A stretch of 64,000 nt of DNA from Paenibacillus caui (GTDB lineage: Bacteria; Bacillota; Bacilli; Paenibacillales; Paenibacillaceae): the NCBI RefSeq assembly GCF_019904135.1, contig NZ_JAIOGQ010000027.1, forward strand, positions 1 to 64,000, in the 5' to 3' direction. The notes beneath the pieces were generated by a model, which did not search any database, was not told the DNA's origin, and worked only from the letters and a program-made list of their open reading frames with translations. The translations under genes were made by a program, and so were the position numbers. Numbering within the stretch: the stretch's first letter is position 1; each line of letters starts with the position of its first letter. Positions 44,467-55,393 of the stretch are shown here, one piece after another.

Positions 44467-44500
44467 TGACCCCTTTCCCTTGAACACAGAAGAAATGCAA

Positions 44501-44552
44501 AAGGCCTCTCCAAACCGCCTGTGCAAGGCGGCGCGGAGGGGCTTTTTTTTTT
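44501..44552 (+). terminator. Intrinsic terminator of the alpha-galactosidase gene
   Basis: AAGGCCTCTCC..ACCGCCT pairs with AAGGCGG..GGAGGGGCTT and is followed by a long T-run. Confidence 0.88.
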
Positions 44553-44570
44553 CAGAATGTATAGTAAGCT

Positions 44571-45059
44571 TTATTTCTTCAAATGAATTCGCAGCACCGC
44601 CGCATCGGCGGATGACCCTCTCTCAACGGATTCAACCATCTCCTGTCCGTCCGGAACAAGAACCGGGGTTATGACGGGATATCCGGCCTTCTCGATGGCC
44701 GGGATGTCAAATTCAAGCAGCAGCTGCCCCGCCTTGACTTTATCCCCTGTACAGACATGGGCGGTAAATCCTTCTCCCTTAAGCGAAACGGTATTTACCC
44801 CGACGTGAATCAGGATCTGCACCCCTGATGCATGTTCCAGAACAATCGCATGCTTGCTTTTTTCGATCAGGTGGGCCACCTTGCCGTCAAACGGGGCGAC
44901 GATTTTGCCTTCACTCGGCTTGATCGCGATACCGGGTCCCATCGCCCCGGTGGAAAATGCGGGATCGGGCACTTCTTCCAGCGACACGACGCTGCCGCGA
45001 AGCGGAGCCGTCACTTCCAATGTATCGACTGTCTCTTTTTTCTTAAGCCATCCAAACAT
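44571..45059 (-). CDS. PTS glucose-type IIA component
   Basis: 162 residues, a free-standing EIIA-Glc-like domain: APLRGSVVSLEEVPDPAF, GPGIAIKPSEG, then the HAIVLEHASGVQILIHVG pair with both active-site His residues (the second, in LIHVGVNT, is phosphorylated). It would pass phosphate to IIB of a sucrose/glucoside permease; the matching IIBC gene 3.3 kb away is deleted, so its partner may be elsewhere. First of a run of sugar genes on the minus strand. Confidence 0.93.
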   Translation of the reverse strand: MFGWLKKKETVDTLEVTAPLRGSVVSLEEVPDPAFSTGAMGPGIAIKPSEGKIVAPFDGKVAHLIEKSKHAIVLEHASGVQILIHVGVNTVSLKGEGFTAHVCTGDKVKAGQLLLEFDIPAIEKAGYPVITPVLVPDGQEMVESVERGSSADAAVLRIHLKK

Positions 45060-45089
45060 ATCGGTTCCTCCTATCCAAGCGATCTTTAT

Positions 45090-46836
<1,747 letters not shown>

Positions 46837-46843
46837 TCAGGCC

Positions 46844-48319
46844 TCAGTAATCCCACTTGCTGGCCTTATAAACGGCTTGCCCGCCGCTCGCAAACAACGA
46901 GATGCCCTTGCTGCCCTGATCCGGAAAAATCCGCGCCGTGAACACTTCTTCACCGTCATTGACAAACACTTCAACCGAGGAAGTATCCACAAACAGATGC
47001 AGCTTCAAGCGCTCCGCGTCAACCGCGCAGGAGCGGACCGTTCCGTATTCGGCTGCCACGGGTGCGCCGGAAAGGGTTCTGTCCAGCGTCAGCCTGCCCT
47101 GTATGGAATCGCAGGACAGCACCGTTCGCTGGCCGTTCCCGGAGCGAAATGCAAGGCCGAACGAACGGGCATCCCGGTTCTCGAATTCGCAGATCATTTC
47201 ATAGCGCGTTCCGGCAAAGCCCTTTGGAGAGATTGATTCGGCGTTCAGTTCGCCTTCGGCGAAGCTCTCCTGTCCTCTCAGAGCGCGAAGCTCCTGCACG
47301 GGCAGCTGCCGCAGCTTCCCGTCCAGAAGCCTCAGCTCGCGCGGCAGGCTCAGGCAGTGGGCCCAGCCGTAGGAATCGGTCGGGCAGGCAATGTCCGGCA
47401 GCCCCATCCATCCAATCATGATCCGGCGCCCGTCAGGCGCAAGCGTAGTCTGGGAGGCGTAGAAGTCAAAGCCCCGGTCCAGTTCATGAAATGCGCCATG
47501 CTTCAGCTCGCGGCTGTCCGGATTCAGCTTCTCGCCAGCCACATAACCGGCCTGGTAAATGTTCCGGAATCGTTCTCCATCCGCTTCAATCCCCTGCGGG
47601 CAGAACATGAGGACGCCGGAGCCGTCAAGCTCGAAATAATCCGGACATTCCCACATGTAGCCGAACGATCTGAGCTTTGGCGAGGTTTTGATTTCTCCTG
47701 CAAAGCTCCAGCGCTTAAGATCGGATGATTGATACAAGAGGGCGCAGCCGGTATGGTCCTTGCGCTGCGCGCCGATCACCGCGTAGAATGTGCCGTCCTC
47801 TTCCCAAACCTTGGGATCGCGGAAATGCTCCGTATACCCGTCCGGAGCACCCGATACAAGCGGAGCTTCGAACTTGGAGATGCTGCCGTCCGGCCTCATG
47901 ACAGCCATGCATTGGTAGGGACGGCGCTCCCATTGTTCATCCCTCGTGTTTCCCGTGTACATCAGGTACAGAAGGCCGTCGTGTACGATGCCGCTTCCCG
48001 AATAGGCCCCGTGGCTGTCGAATGCCCCGCCGGGCCTGATGCCGACGCCGGCATTTTCCCAATGGACCAGATCCTTTGATTTGGTATGATACCAGTATTT
48101 GAGTCCGTGTACCGGGCCGAGCGGAAACCATTGGTAGAACAAATGATACTCTCCCTCGTAGTAGGCAAATCCGTTTGGGTCATTCAAAAGACCGGTTTCG
48201 GGCTGAATATGAAAGCTTTGTCTCCATGGACAATGCGCAACCTTTGCGGTCAGCTCCGACAGTTCTTCCGGGCTGGTATCCTCCAGCTTCCGATATCTTT
48301 CTGTTCTCGTCCACTCCAT
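46844..48319 (-). CDS. scrB: Sucrose-6-phosphate hydrolase, GH32
   Basis: 491 residues, typical for ScrB/SacA. Hydrolyses sucrose 6-phosphate to glucose 6-phosphate and fructose. Motifs: GLLNDPNGF (nucleophile Asp), FRDPKVW (transition-state Asp), MWECPDYF (acid/base Glu), and the beta-sandwich with SSVEVFVNDGEEVFTARIFP. In contrast to the large GH32 at 21-26 kb, it has no signal peptide and the normal NDPNG motif. Start 48319 behind AAGGAGGT; the open extension to 48457 overlaps the ruined permease gene. Confidence 0.94.
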   Translation of the reverse strand: MEWTRTERYRKLEDTSPEELSELTAKVAHCPWRQSFHIQPETGLLNDPNGFAYYEGEYHLFYQWFPLGPVHGLKYWYHTKSKDLVHWENAGVGIRPGGAFDSHGAYSGSGIVHDGLLYLMYTGNTRDEQWERRPYQCMAVMRPDGSISKFEAPLVSGAPDGYTEHFRDPKVWEEDGTFYAVIGAQRKDHTGCALLYQSSDLKRWSFAGEIKTSPKLRSFGYMWECPDYFELDGSGVLMFCPQGIEADGERFRNIYQAGYVAGEKLNPDSRELKHGAFHELDRGFDFYASQTTLAPDGRRIMIGWMGLPDIACPTDSYGWAHCLSLPRELRLLDGKLRQLPVQELRALRGQESFAEGELNAESISPKGFAGTRYEMICEFENRDARSFGLAFRSGNGQRTVLSCDSIQGRLTLDRTLSGAPVAAEYGTVRSCAVDAERLKLHLFVDTSSVEVFVNDGEEVFTARIFPDQGSKGISLFASGGQAVYKASKWDY

Positions 48320-48399
48320 TTCAAGTTTAACCTCCTTTTCCCATGGAGTTAGAGAGCAGGCTGCTTTCGCCTCGTACCCCTGGCGGAATCCTTGTTCCA

Positions 48400-49191
48400 T
48401 CAGATAAAATTTACGGGCGGCGATTCTAATGTTATGCTGCAGAATCTTCGGCCGCACCTTTTCGTCTGCCCCAGATCAGCGTGATGGTAAAGGTAACCGC
48501 GAAGCTGATGACCATCCCAATACAGAAGGCCGCAATCGATTGAGGGCGGATGGCGATAATTCCAGGCACCGCCGCCGGTCCCATCGAACAGCAAATCCGG
48601 GTGCACCATAATCATCGCCAGCGCTGCGCCCAGATAAGGGTTTCCGCCAAACTTGCGAGTCGCCGAGAAACCGATCAGAATCGGCAAAAAGACGAACGGA
48701 GCATTGGCGAACAAATTGATAATGCCGGCCCAATCCGCCATGCCCGGATACATTTCAACCAGCGATTTGGCTCCAAACAAGTTTTGCGCGGTCAATACAT
48801 TGTTGATCCCCATTAGCAAACCGCCGGCCACGATCGCCGGAATAATCGGCACGAAAATATCGGAAAGGGCTTTCACAAACCGCTGTAATAGATTCATTTT
48901 GGCTGCACCGGCTTCTTTCACATCGCTGGTTGACATTTCGCCAAGACCGGTCAATGCGGCAAATTCACCGTATACCGTGTTTACCGTGCCGGCTCCCAGA
49001 ATAATCTGGTACTGTCCTCCCGTGGAAAATGTGCCTTTTACGGCATCCATCTGATCAAGCGCTTTCTGATCAATTTTGGAGTCATCCTCTAGCACGAGGC
49101 GCAAGCGTGTGGCACAGTGTGCAGCAGCGGTCACATTTTGTTTGCCGCCGATCGCCTGAAGAATATCCTCAGCCACTTGTTTGTGATCCAT
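48400..49191 (-). pseudogene. PTS sucrose-type IIBC permease with a large internal deletion
   Basis: The IIB domain (about 1-90) is intact with the phosphorylated Cys in AAHCATRLR. The IIC domain starts normally ([16 protein letters not shown] ... [18 protein letters not shown]) but breaks after [10 protein letters not shown]. The sequence then jumps to the end of a IIC domain in a different frame ([20 protein letters not shown], then a basic tail and stop near 48430). About 190 residues, including the substrate-binding loop, are missing, and the readable frame ends in junk. It cannot transport. Its start is preceded by operators of the adjacent LacI regulator. Confidence 0.85.
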
Positions 49192-49213
49192 AGTCTATGT
49201 CTCCTTTGTTTGC

Positions 49214-49325
49214 GGAACCGGTTCCAATGCACTTAAAAAAATTTAATGTCAACAATATCAGTTTTCCGCCTTAGAAACCGGTTCCAAACGAGTTTGAAGG
49301 AATTCCGGTTTTTGGAACCGGTTTC
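49214..49325. promoter_or_regulatory. Three LacI-type operators upstream of the PTS gene
   Basis: GGAACCGGTTCC (49214-49225), GAAACCGGTTCC (49274-49285) and GGAACCGGTTTC (49314-49325) are near-identical palindromes with centres 60 and 40 bases apart. They lie between the repressor gene end and the permease start and are probably bound by the neighbouring LacI protein. Confidence 0.8.
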
Positions 49326-49340
49326 TAAGATGGATTATAT

Positions 49341-50330
49341 TCAATTCACCTGCGGAATGTCAAGGCTTTCACGCTCGATTATTTCATATTGTGAATGCAT
49401 GACTTGTTCTACGGGCTGTCCGTTGACAAGCTTGATGATGCTGGATGCGGCCATTTTTCCCGTTTCCTTGTAAAAAAACTTGACCGTTGTCAGCCCGGGA
49501 TGAACGATGCCGGCAATTTCGTACCCGCCAAACCCCGTTATCGAGAAATCGTCCGGCACTTTAAAGCCGAGGCGGTTTGCCGCCTTTAGCACTCCGAGCG
49601 CGATGTTGTCCGTCGCGCAGACAAATACGGTTGGACAGGCGCTTTGGATGACTTCCACCGCTGTCTGCTGGGCTTCTTCTATGCCAAATCCGGTTTCATA
49701 ATAGACCACCTCAGCATCGCTGCACTGCTCCGCCGCTCTCTTGAAGCCCTTCTTGCGGCCAACGCCTACGGCAACGTCCTTCTCCGACACCCCGAGAAAA
49801 GCGATGCGGCGGTGCCCTTTCAGAAGAACAAGCCTCCCCAAGTCATAGGCGGAGCTTTCATCATCATGGATGATGCTGTATATGCCCGGGTACTGCTGCC
49901 CTACCAAAATTAACGGCACTTGCAGCGACTTAAACGCGGCGACATGCTCCCCGTCAATTTCGGTCGCGAGCAAAATAATCCCCGCCACCTTTTGTCTGGC
50001 GAAGCTGTACAGATTCTCCACCTCGCGGTGCGGGTCCCGGCTGCTGTTCAAAATCAGCATATCGAAGTCCATGGAGCGGAGCTGCTCGTCAATCCCCATT
50101 AAAGTTCTAGAAGACGCATAGGAATCGAGGCGGGGCACAACGGTCCCGATCATATTGGGCCGCTTGGCTTTCAGGCTTTGCGCAAATGAATTCGGCACGT
50201 AGCCGGTCTCGCGAATGACTTTTTCAATCTTCTCCTTCGTATGGCTGCCCACCGATCCCCCGTTGAGAAAACGGGAGACCGTGCTTTTGGCAACACCCGA
50301 CAAGCGGGCAATGTCGGAAATCGTAACCAT
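49341..50330 (-). CDS. LacI-family repressor of the sucrose genes
   Basis: 329 residues. HTH with hinge helix (VTISDIARLSGVAKSTVSRFLNGG is split here as ISDIARLSGVAKSTVSRFLN, residues about 4-23, then YVPNSFAQSLK) and a periplasmic-binding-protein sensor domain (about 60-325, IGTVVPRLDSYASSRT, HDDESSAYDLGRLVL, FVCATDNIALGVL). It is followed downstream by three matching operators and the sucrose PTS genes, so it is most likely the sucrose or sucrose-6-phosphate-responsive repressor (ScrR/SacR type). Confidence 0.9.
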   Translation of the reverse strand: MVTISDIARLSGVAKSTVSRFLNGGSVGSHTKEKIEKVIRETGYVPNSFAQSLKAKRPNMIGTVVPRLDSYASSRTLMGIDEQLRSMDFDMLILNSSRDPHREVENLYSFARQKVAGIILLATEIDGEHVAAFKSLQVPLILVGQQYPGIYSIIHDDESSAYDLGRLVLLKGHRRIAFLGVSEKDVAVGVGRKKGFKRAAEQCSDAEVVYYETGFGIEEAQQTAVEVIQSACPTVFVCATDNIALGVLKAANRLGFKVPDDFSITGFGGYEIAGIVHPGLTTVKFFYKETGKMAASSIIKLVNGQPVEQVMHSQYEIIERESLDIPQVN

Positions 50331-50357
50331 CGCTTCGGTTCAACTCCAATTGTCCAT

Positions 50358-50816
50358 TTATTTCTTCTCAACCATGCTGAAGTCATCGTAATGAAACGCC
50401 GGAGCAACGACACAGGTTACAAATACCGGTTCATTGCCGATCGGCTTTGCTGTCTGCCACACATTGGCCGGAACAAGGGCCATCGGGATTTGCCCGTTCT
50501 CAACATCCATACCGAGAATGATCTTCTCGCCCGCCTCCGGCTGCTCTCCGCTGCCGCCAAGCGTCAGCTCCAGCGGACCGCCGGAATGGTGCAGCCACAG
50601 CTCGTCCGACAACACGACATGCCACGCGGACACTTCGCCCGGATGCAGCAGGAAATACGTCGAGCTTGCCGCTGCCCTGGCCCCGGAATACTTCGGCTTC
50701 AGCACTTCATGCGGGATCCTGAACGATGATTTCCACGTTTCCTTGAACCAGCCGCCCTCGATATGCCGTTCCATATTTAAAGCCTTAACCAATGGGGATA
50801 ATTGTTGATCGCTCAT
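50358..50816 (-). CDS. Cupin protein of the DUF985 family
   Basis: 152 residues. Single cupin barrel of the YML079w/DUF985 type: MERHIEGGWFKETW, STYFLLHPGEVSAWHVVLSDELWLHHSG is the hallmark (cut here as YFLLHPGEVSAWHVVLSDE), VPANVWQTAKP, and a C-terminal VAPAFHYDDFSM. Members may act as sugar epimerases or bind small ligands; activity is unknown. Start 50816 follows AGGAGA. It precedes the LacI gene on the same strand (27-base gap) and may be co-transcribed with it. Confidence 0.85.
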   Translation of the reverse strand: MSDQQLSPLVKALNMERHIEGGWFKETWKSSFRIPHEVLKPKYSGARAAASSTYFLLHPGEVSAWHVVLSDELWLHHSGGPLELTLGGSGEQPEAGEKIILGMDVENGQIPMALVPANVWQTAKPIGNEPVFVTCVVAPAFHYDDFSMVEKK

Positions 50817-51071
50817 TAACCGTCTCTCCTGTTCTGCTTGTTCTTTCGGGAGGCGCCGGAATGGCTTCTCCGTCCCCTTTCCCACAAGCTTCCGAATTTT
50901 CGCTTTCTGTTCCAACTTAACTATAATCAAATCAACCAAACCGGGCAAGCCGGGATCATCTCTTTCCAAAGGGACCGCTGCAGGAAGCCCTTCGGCTGGA
51001 CACCCAGCTGACCGGCCCTGAAGAACGGACAGCGCCAGCCTCATTCGTCAGGCATCATTCAGCTCCTATGT

Positions 51072-52148
51072 CTAATAAACCCGGTGAATTACCTCTTCGA
51101 AATCGGGCTCCTCCATGTCGACGTCCTCAATTTCTCCCCATTCCGCAAGCATGCGAAGCACGTCCATCGTCTTCATTTCCTGTCTGTTGGCCTCCACGGT
51201 GATCATATTTCCCTGTCTGGAGGTGACGACAAGAGGAGCGGCAACCGGCGCAACCGCTGATCGTGTCCCCGTTACTGTGGTATTCCCCTTAATTCCCGCA
51301 TTCCCCGCCTCGCCCTCCGCAATGGAACCGCTGCAACTCCTGTACATCGTCCCATCAGGAATATTGCAATTTCCCCGGTAGGTTACGTGAAACCGCGTAG
51401 GCAGCCCGATCGCATCCCGCAGGCTCTGAGGGGTCCCGTCATAAGACAATTCGCCGTCCCCAATCACCATGACCCTCCGGCACAGCTGTTCGATGTCGTC
51501 CATGTCGTGAGTGGTCAGCAGGATCGTCTTGCCGAACTCCTCGTTCAGCAGCTTCAGAAACCCGCGAATGCCGCGTTTCGCGTTCACATCGAGACCGATG
51601 GTCGGCTCGTCCAGAAACAGCAGATCCGGGTCATGCAGCATCGCCGCCGCCAGGTCTGCGCGCATGCGCTGGCCAAGCGAAAGCTTGCGCACCGGTGTCT
51701 GCCAAAATTCCTGCAGGTTCAGAAGCTCCGCGAATTGATCCAGCCGTTTCCGCTTGACGCTCTCTTCAACCCGGTACATTCGGGCCAATATATCGAAGGA
51801 ATCTTTGACCGGCAAATCCCACCAGAGCTGGCTGCGCTGTCCGAAGACGACTCCAAGCCGCTTGACGGCCCGGCGCCGCTCACGATGCGGATTGATCCCG
51901 CCGAGCAGCACTTCGCCTCCCGTCGGATGCAGAATGCCCGTCAGCATTTTGATGGTTGTCGACTTTCCCGCCCCGTTGGGCCCGATATAGCCGACAAACT
52001 CGCCGGATTCGACCTCAAAGCTGATGTCCCGGACCGCTTCTTTCACCCGATAGTCGCGCGCAAACAAAGTGCGCAGGCCGGCAAACCGTCCTTCCCGGAC
52101 GACGGGGGTTTTGAACTGCTTGTTCAGATGTTTGGCTTCGATTCGCAC
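51072..52148 (-). CDS. ABC-2 type exporter, ATP-binding protein
   Basis: 358 residues. Walker A GPNGAGKST, ABC signature LSLGQRMRADLA, Walker B LLFLDEPTIGLD and switch His in LLTTHDMDD. The N-terminal insertion (EGRFAGLRTLFARDYRVKEA) and the SQLWWDLP stretch are typical of the COG4586 group, which pairs with COG4587 and COG3694 permeases, as here. The C-terminal third contains an unusual low-complexity insert (about 275-315). Substrate unknown; related systems export antibiotics or toxic cations. Last gene of a three-gene operon. Confidence 0.92.
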   Translation of the reverse strand: MRIEAKHLNKQFKTPVVREGRFAGLRTLFARDYRVKEAVRDISFEVESGEFVGYIGPNGAGKSTTIKMLTGILHPTGGEVLLGGINPHRERRRAVKRLGVVFGQRSQLWWDLPVKDSFDILARMYRVEESVKRKRLDQFAELLNLQEFWQTPVRKLSLGQRMRADLAAAMLHDPDLLFLDEPTIGLDVNAKRGIRGFLKLLNEEFGKTILLTTHDMDDIEQLCRRVMVIGDGELSYDGTPQSLRDAIGLPTRFHVTYRGNCNIPDGTMYRSCSGSIAEGEAGNAGIKGNTTVTGTRSAVAPVAAPLVVTSRQGNMITVEANRQEMKTMDVLRMLAEWGEIEDVDMEEPDFEEVIHRVY

Positions 52149-52179
52149 TGTTTCAGCCTCCTAAAAGTTTTGTACAGCA

Positions 52180-52980
52180 TCAGCTTCCCGTGCTCTGGTA
52201 TTTCGTCAGGCCGAGCCGCCAGAACAGGAGGCTAAGCACCAGGCAAAGGACCGCGGCTCCGGCGGTCAAAGCAAGCACCCACGGTCCCATCTCGCCCCGC
52301 AAAATATAGAGAGACGGCAGGTAGTTGACCAGTCCCACCGGAATGAGGGTGAGCAGCAGGCCGGACATCCACTTCGGATACAGGGTGAGCGGATACTGAG
52401 CAGCCGTCCTGGCTGCGTCCTCCGTGATGTTCTGCAGCTCGGAAATGCGGGTTGTCCAAAAACCCAATGTCGCGGTCGCAAGACCGATCGAGAACAAAAT
52501 GATGGCCCCTGTAAAAATAATAAACAAAGTTAACGGCACGGACGTCCAGCCAACCTGTCCGCTTTGCATCATGCCGCTCAGTGCCCAGTACAGCACAAAG
52601 CCGCCCTGCAGCACTTCTCCCAGCATGATGCGGAAGCTCTGCGGCATCAGTGTCAGCAGCACGGGAAGCGGACGGATGAGCAAGCCGTCGAGCTCGCCGT
52701 TTACCAAATATTTTTCCAGATGATGAACTTCGTCTGCAAACGTGCGGTACAGCGTCTTGGCAAGCGTCATAACCGCATACAAATATCCGATTTCGTACAG
52801 CGACCAGCCCTTGATGGCACCGAATTTGTACAGGACAATCGCCACCATCAAAAATTCCGAAATCTGAATCAACGCCGCAAGCAGCGTGCTCAAAACAAAG
52901 TTGAACTTGTATTGCATCCGGCTTCTCACACTGGTCCGGATCAGCAGGCCGTAAAGGGAAATCCAGGCTCTCGCATTCAT
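52180..52980 (-). CDS. ABC-2 family permease (COG3694 type)
   Basis: 266 residues with six hydrophobic helices. VHHLEKYLVNGELDGLLIRPL is characteristic of the family (seen as EKYLVNGELDGLLIRPL), followed by a C-terminal pair of helices ending LTKYQSTGS. The ATG at 52980 overlaps the stop of the upstream permease (ATGA). Forms a heterodimeric channel with the other permease. Confidence 0.9.
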   Translation of the reverse strand: MNARAWISLYGLLIRTSVRSRMQYKFNFVLSTLLAALIQISEFLMVAIVLYKFGAIKGWSLYEIGYLYAVMTLAKTLYRTFADEVHHLEKYLVNGELDGLLIRPLPVLLTLMPQSFRIMLGEVLQGGFVLYWALSGMMQSGQVGWTSVPLTLFIIFTGAIILFSIGLATATLGFWTTRISELQNITEDAARTAAQYPLTLYPKWMSGLLLTLIPVGLVNYLPSLYILRGEMGPWVLALTAGAAVLCLVLSLLFWRLGLTKYQSTGS

Positions 52981-53765
52981 CCGCCCTGCACCTCCACTTT
53001 TTGGCGCAGCAGCGCCGTTGCCATCAGACAGACAAGGGTCATGAGGACGCACCAAAGCAGCGTTCCCCAGAGCAGCGAGCCTCCTCCGTATCCCAGATAC
53101 AAACGGGTAGGGACGTAAAGCAGATACGGGTAGGGCGACAGCCAGGCGATCCGCTCCAGCCAGTCCGGCAGCCATTCCAGCGGAATGAAGAACCCGGCAA
53201 GCAAGTTGCTCATGGCATAGTTGCCCCAATACAGCCAGGAGGATTCCGTCGTCCACAGCGCCGATGCGCCGATCAGAAAGTTCATGCAGATTGACAAATA
53301 GGCCGCCCCGGCAAGCGCTGCCGCAGCACAGACGACATCCGTCAAGCTTCCTGGAAAATGCAGCTGGAACACAAAATAATAGAGCACATAAATCGGGATG
53401 GACTTATAGACAAACTGGTAGGCGATTTGCCCCCATTCCCTGGCCATCAAGTGGCTGAACAGATGAACGGGACGCATCAGATCAAGGGAAATGTGGCCGG
53501 TCCTGACGGAAAGCGGAATGCCGAGACCGTTCGTAAGGAAAGTTGTTACCCACAGCGCGGCCTGGTTAAAGGCGATGTAGCTGACCATCCCCTGCGTGCC
53601 GTATTCCCCGAGCGAATGGTCTTGGCCAAGACCGATCCAGAGGCAGGCATACATGAAGCCGAAGCTGGCGCTCGCGAGGTTGTGCACCATGTGCGCCCCT
53701 CGGTATTGCAAATTGCGGGCATAGGCTTTGGAAGCCAGAGTGAAATAAAGCATGATAGGCAGCAC
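52977..53765 (-). CDS. ABC-2 family permease (COG4587 type)
   Basis: 262 residues with six helices. RTGHISLDLMRPVHLF is the family motif after helix 2, and NLLAGFFIPLEWLPDWL lies before the last helix pair. First gene of the exporter operon. Confidence 0.9.
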   Translation of the reverse strand: MLPIMLYFTLASKAYARNLQYRGAHMVHNLASASFGFMYACLWIGLGQDHSLGEYGTQGMVSYIAFNQAALWVTTFLTNGLGIPLSVRTGHISLDLMRPVHLFSHLMAREWGQIAYQFVYKSIPIYVLYYFVFQLHFPGSLTDVVCAAAALAGAAYLSICMNFLIGASALWTTESSWLYWGNYAMSNLLAGFFIPLEWLPDWLERIAWLSPYPYLLYVPTRLYLGYGGGSLLWGTLLWCVLMTLVCLMATALLRQKVEVQGG

Positions 53766-54317
53766 CTCCGATAAGTGTATGTGACGGCTGGTCCGTCTAC
53801 TTCAGACAAGGGCAATAAAAGTGAGAAGGACAAAATCATACCAGATAGTCCCAAAAGAGGCAAGACATTTTTGCGAGGAGCATTTTTTTGAGAGGAACCT
53901 CTGACTGATGCCGATAATGTAACGCCATGAACCATTTAACGAGTCGGGTCTGGGTGATCCTGATTGTAAAAATATGCTACAATGACACTTAACTTGGAAT
54001 CCAAGAGCCTGAGGAGACCGAATAGATGCTTGATTAGGAGAAGGTCGCATTTATCGCGGCGGACATACTTGCCGTACGAGTAGAGATGAAGATGTCATGT
54101 GTACCATCACCGTGGCGCCGGAGTGCTGAATACCGGCATACGGGCGATCTTATTCTGAGCAACACCACCCGGCCATACCTGAGCGGCCTTTCGGAAGTCT
54201 GGCTGGCGAACGACGTTCGGCGCACCTTATGCTAACAGAGGCATGTCTCATGTGTTCCGGTGGGAAATTGCGCTGGCTGTTTAACCGGTTCAGCGGCAAA
54301 GAGAGGAGACAATAAAA
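53766..54317. other. Gene-free region
   Basis: About 550 bases between divergent genes. TACAAT near 53980 is a plausible -10 element, without a clear -35. Several short inverted repeats (around 54060-54130) suggest RNA structure, but I recognise no known element and no coding frame. Confidence 0.35.
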
Positions 54318-55163
54318 ATGATGATTGAACTGGCACCCAAGGATTATTACAAAGCGCTGCCGCCGCTTCGCCAATTGCAAACCAACACCATGTTTGCCGA
54401 AGCGGTGCTTAAGCAGCATGTTTCAGGCCGTGTCTATGTCGATCGCAGCGAGAATCCCCGTACCTTTTATGTAGTTCATCCCTATGGAATGTCATTGCTG
54501 TTCGGTGATCCGGGGAACGAGTCATTCACTCAAGCACTTTATGATTACATAACCAATCAATCGGCAACCAGACATCAGGTGGAATGGCTGCAGACAGATC
54601 CGGCGGGAGAATGGAGCGGGGTGATTGATTCCATGTTATCTTCCCATAACAGCCGGCTGGAGAATCGCGATTTGTCGCCCGAAGACTTTGATAGGAAAAA
54701 GATTCTGAGAAACACCAGAGTCAACTTCAGCTTCAATCGCGATGCTTACCTGGATGAGAAGCAGAACTTTCCGAGGCACGATGAGCCGGTCATCCGTACA
54801 ACCAAAGAGCAGTTTTTGATCCAAACCGGAGCTGTCATCCCCCGTTTCTTCTGGTGGAATAAAGAGCTTTTTGCCGAGGAAGGCATAGGTTATACCCTGC
54901 TGCGGGATGGAGAGATTGCTTCTGCTTCATTCTCGGCCTGCTGCACGGCGAATCAGCTGGAGATTGGAATTGAGACAGCGGATGCCCACAGGTGAAAAGG
55001 TTATGCAGTCTCCGTATGCTCCGCGTTAATCGACTATTGTCTGGACCATGATCTGGAGCCGGTATGGGCCTGCCGTCTCGATAACGAGGGGTCTTATTAT
55101 CTGGTGCAGAAGCTGGGCTTTCGGCCGTCGGTAACCCTGCCTTTTTATCGGCTGCCGGTATAA
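54318..55163 (+). pseudogene. GNAT acetyltransferase interrupted by an in-frame TGA
   Basis: One frame of 281 codons with a single TGA at 54993-54995. Before it are an N-terminal domain and the start of the GNAT core (GEIASASFSACCTANQLEIGIET). After it the same frame reads KGYAVSVCSALIDYCL, then LEPVWACRLDNEGSYYL and KLGF. The stop replaces the glycine of the acetyl-CoA-binding motif: DAHR-stop-KGYA where RGKGYA is expected, a single-base change from GGA. As written the product ends before the cofactor site and should be inactive. The architecture resembles Bacillus/Paenibacillus GNATs of the PF12746 group. Ribosome site GAGAGGAG. Error or recent mutation cannot be separated here. Confidence 0.85.
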
Positions 55164-55192
55164 TACTTTCTTCAATTGCAGCAGGCCCCGCT

Positions 55193-55393
55193 TTATCGCT
55201 TGCGCCACAGCTTAATCAGGCAATAAATCAAAGCGATCAAAAGGGAAGGGGGGACGAGCCACAAACAATAATTCCCCATCAAACGCCCCGTATCAGGGAA
55301 CGACATGCCGCGAAAAGAGGCTGCCGACAAGACCAAACACATGACGCCCATTACTATAATGAATATGGCGACAAGCCACTCCAGCTTTTTCAT
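55193..55393 (-). CDS. Small two-helix membrane protein linked to the two-component system
   Basis: 66 residues, almost entirely two membrane helices (WLVAIFIIVMGVMCLVLSAA and CLWLVPPSLLIALIYCLI) with a short loop and a basic end. Its ATG overlaps the kinase stop codon (ATGA), so it is translationally coupled to the kinase. It may modulate the kinase or be a target; no family recognised. Confidence 0.65.
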   Translation of the reverse strand: MKKLEWLVAIFIIVMGVMCLVLSAASFRGMSFPDTGRLMGNYCLWLVPPSLLIALIYCLIKLWRKR

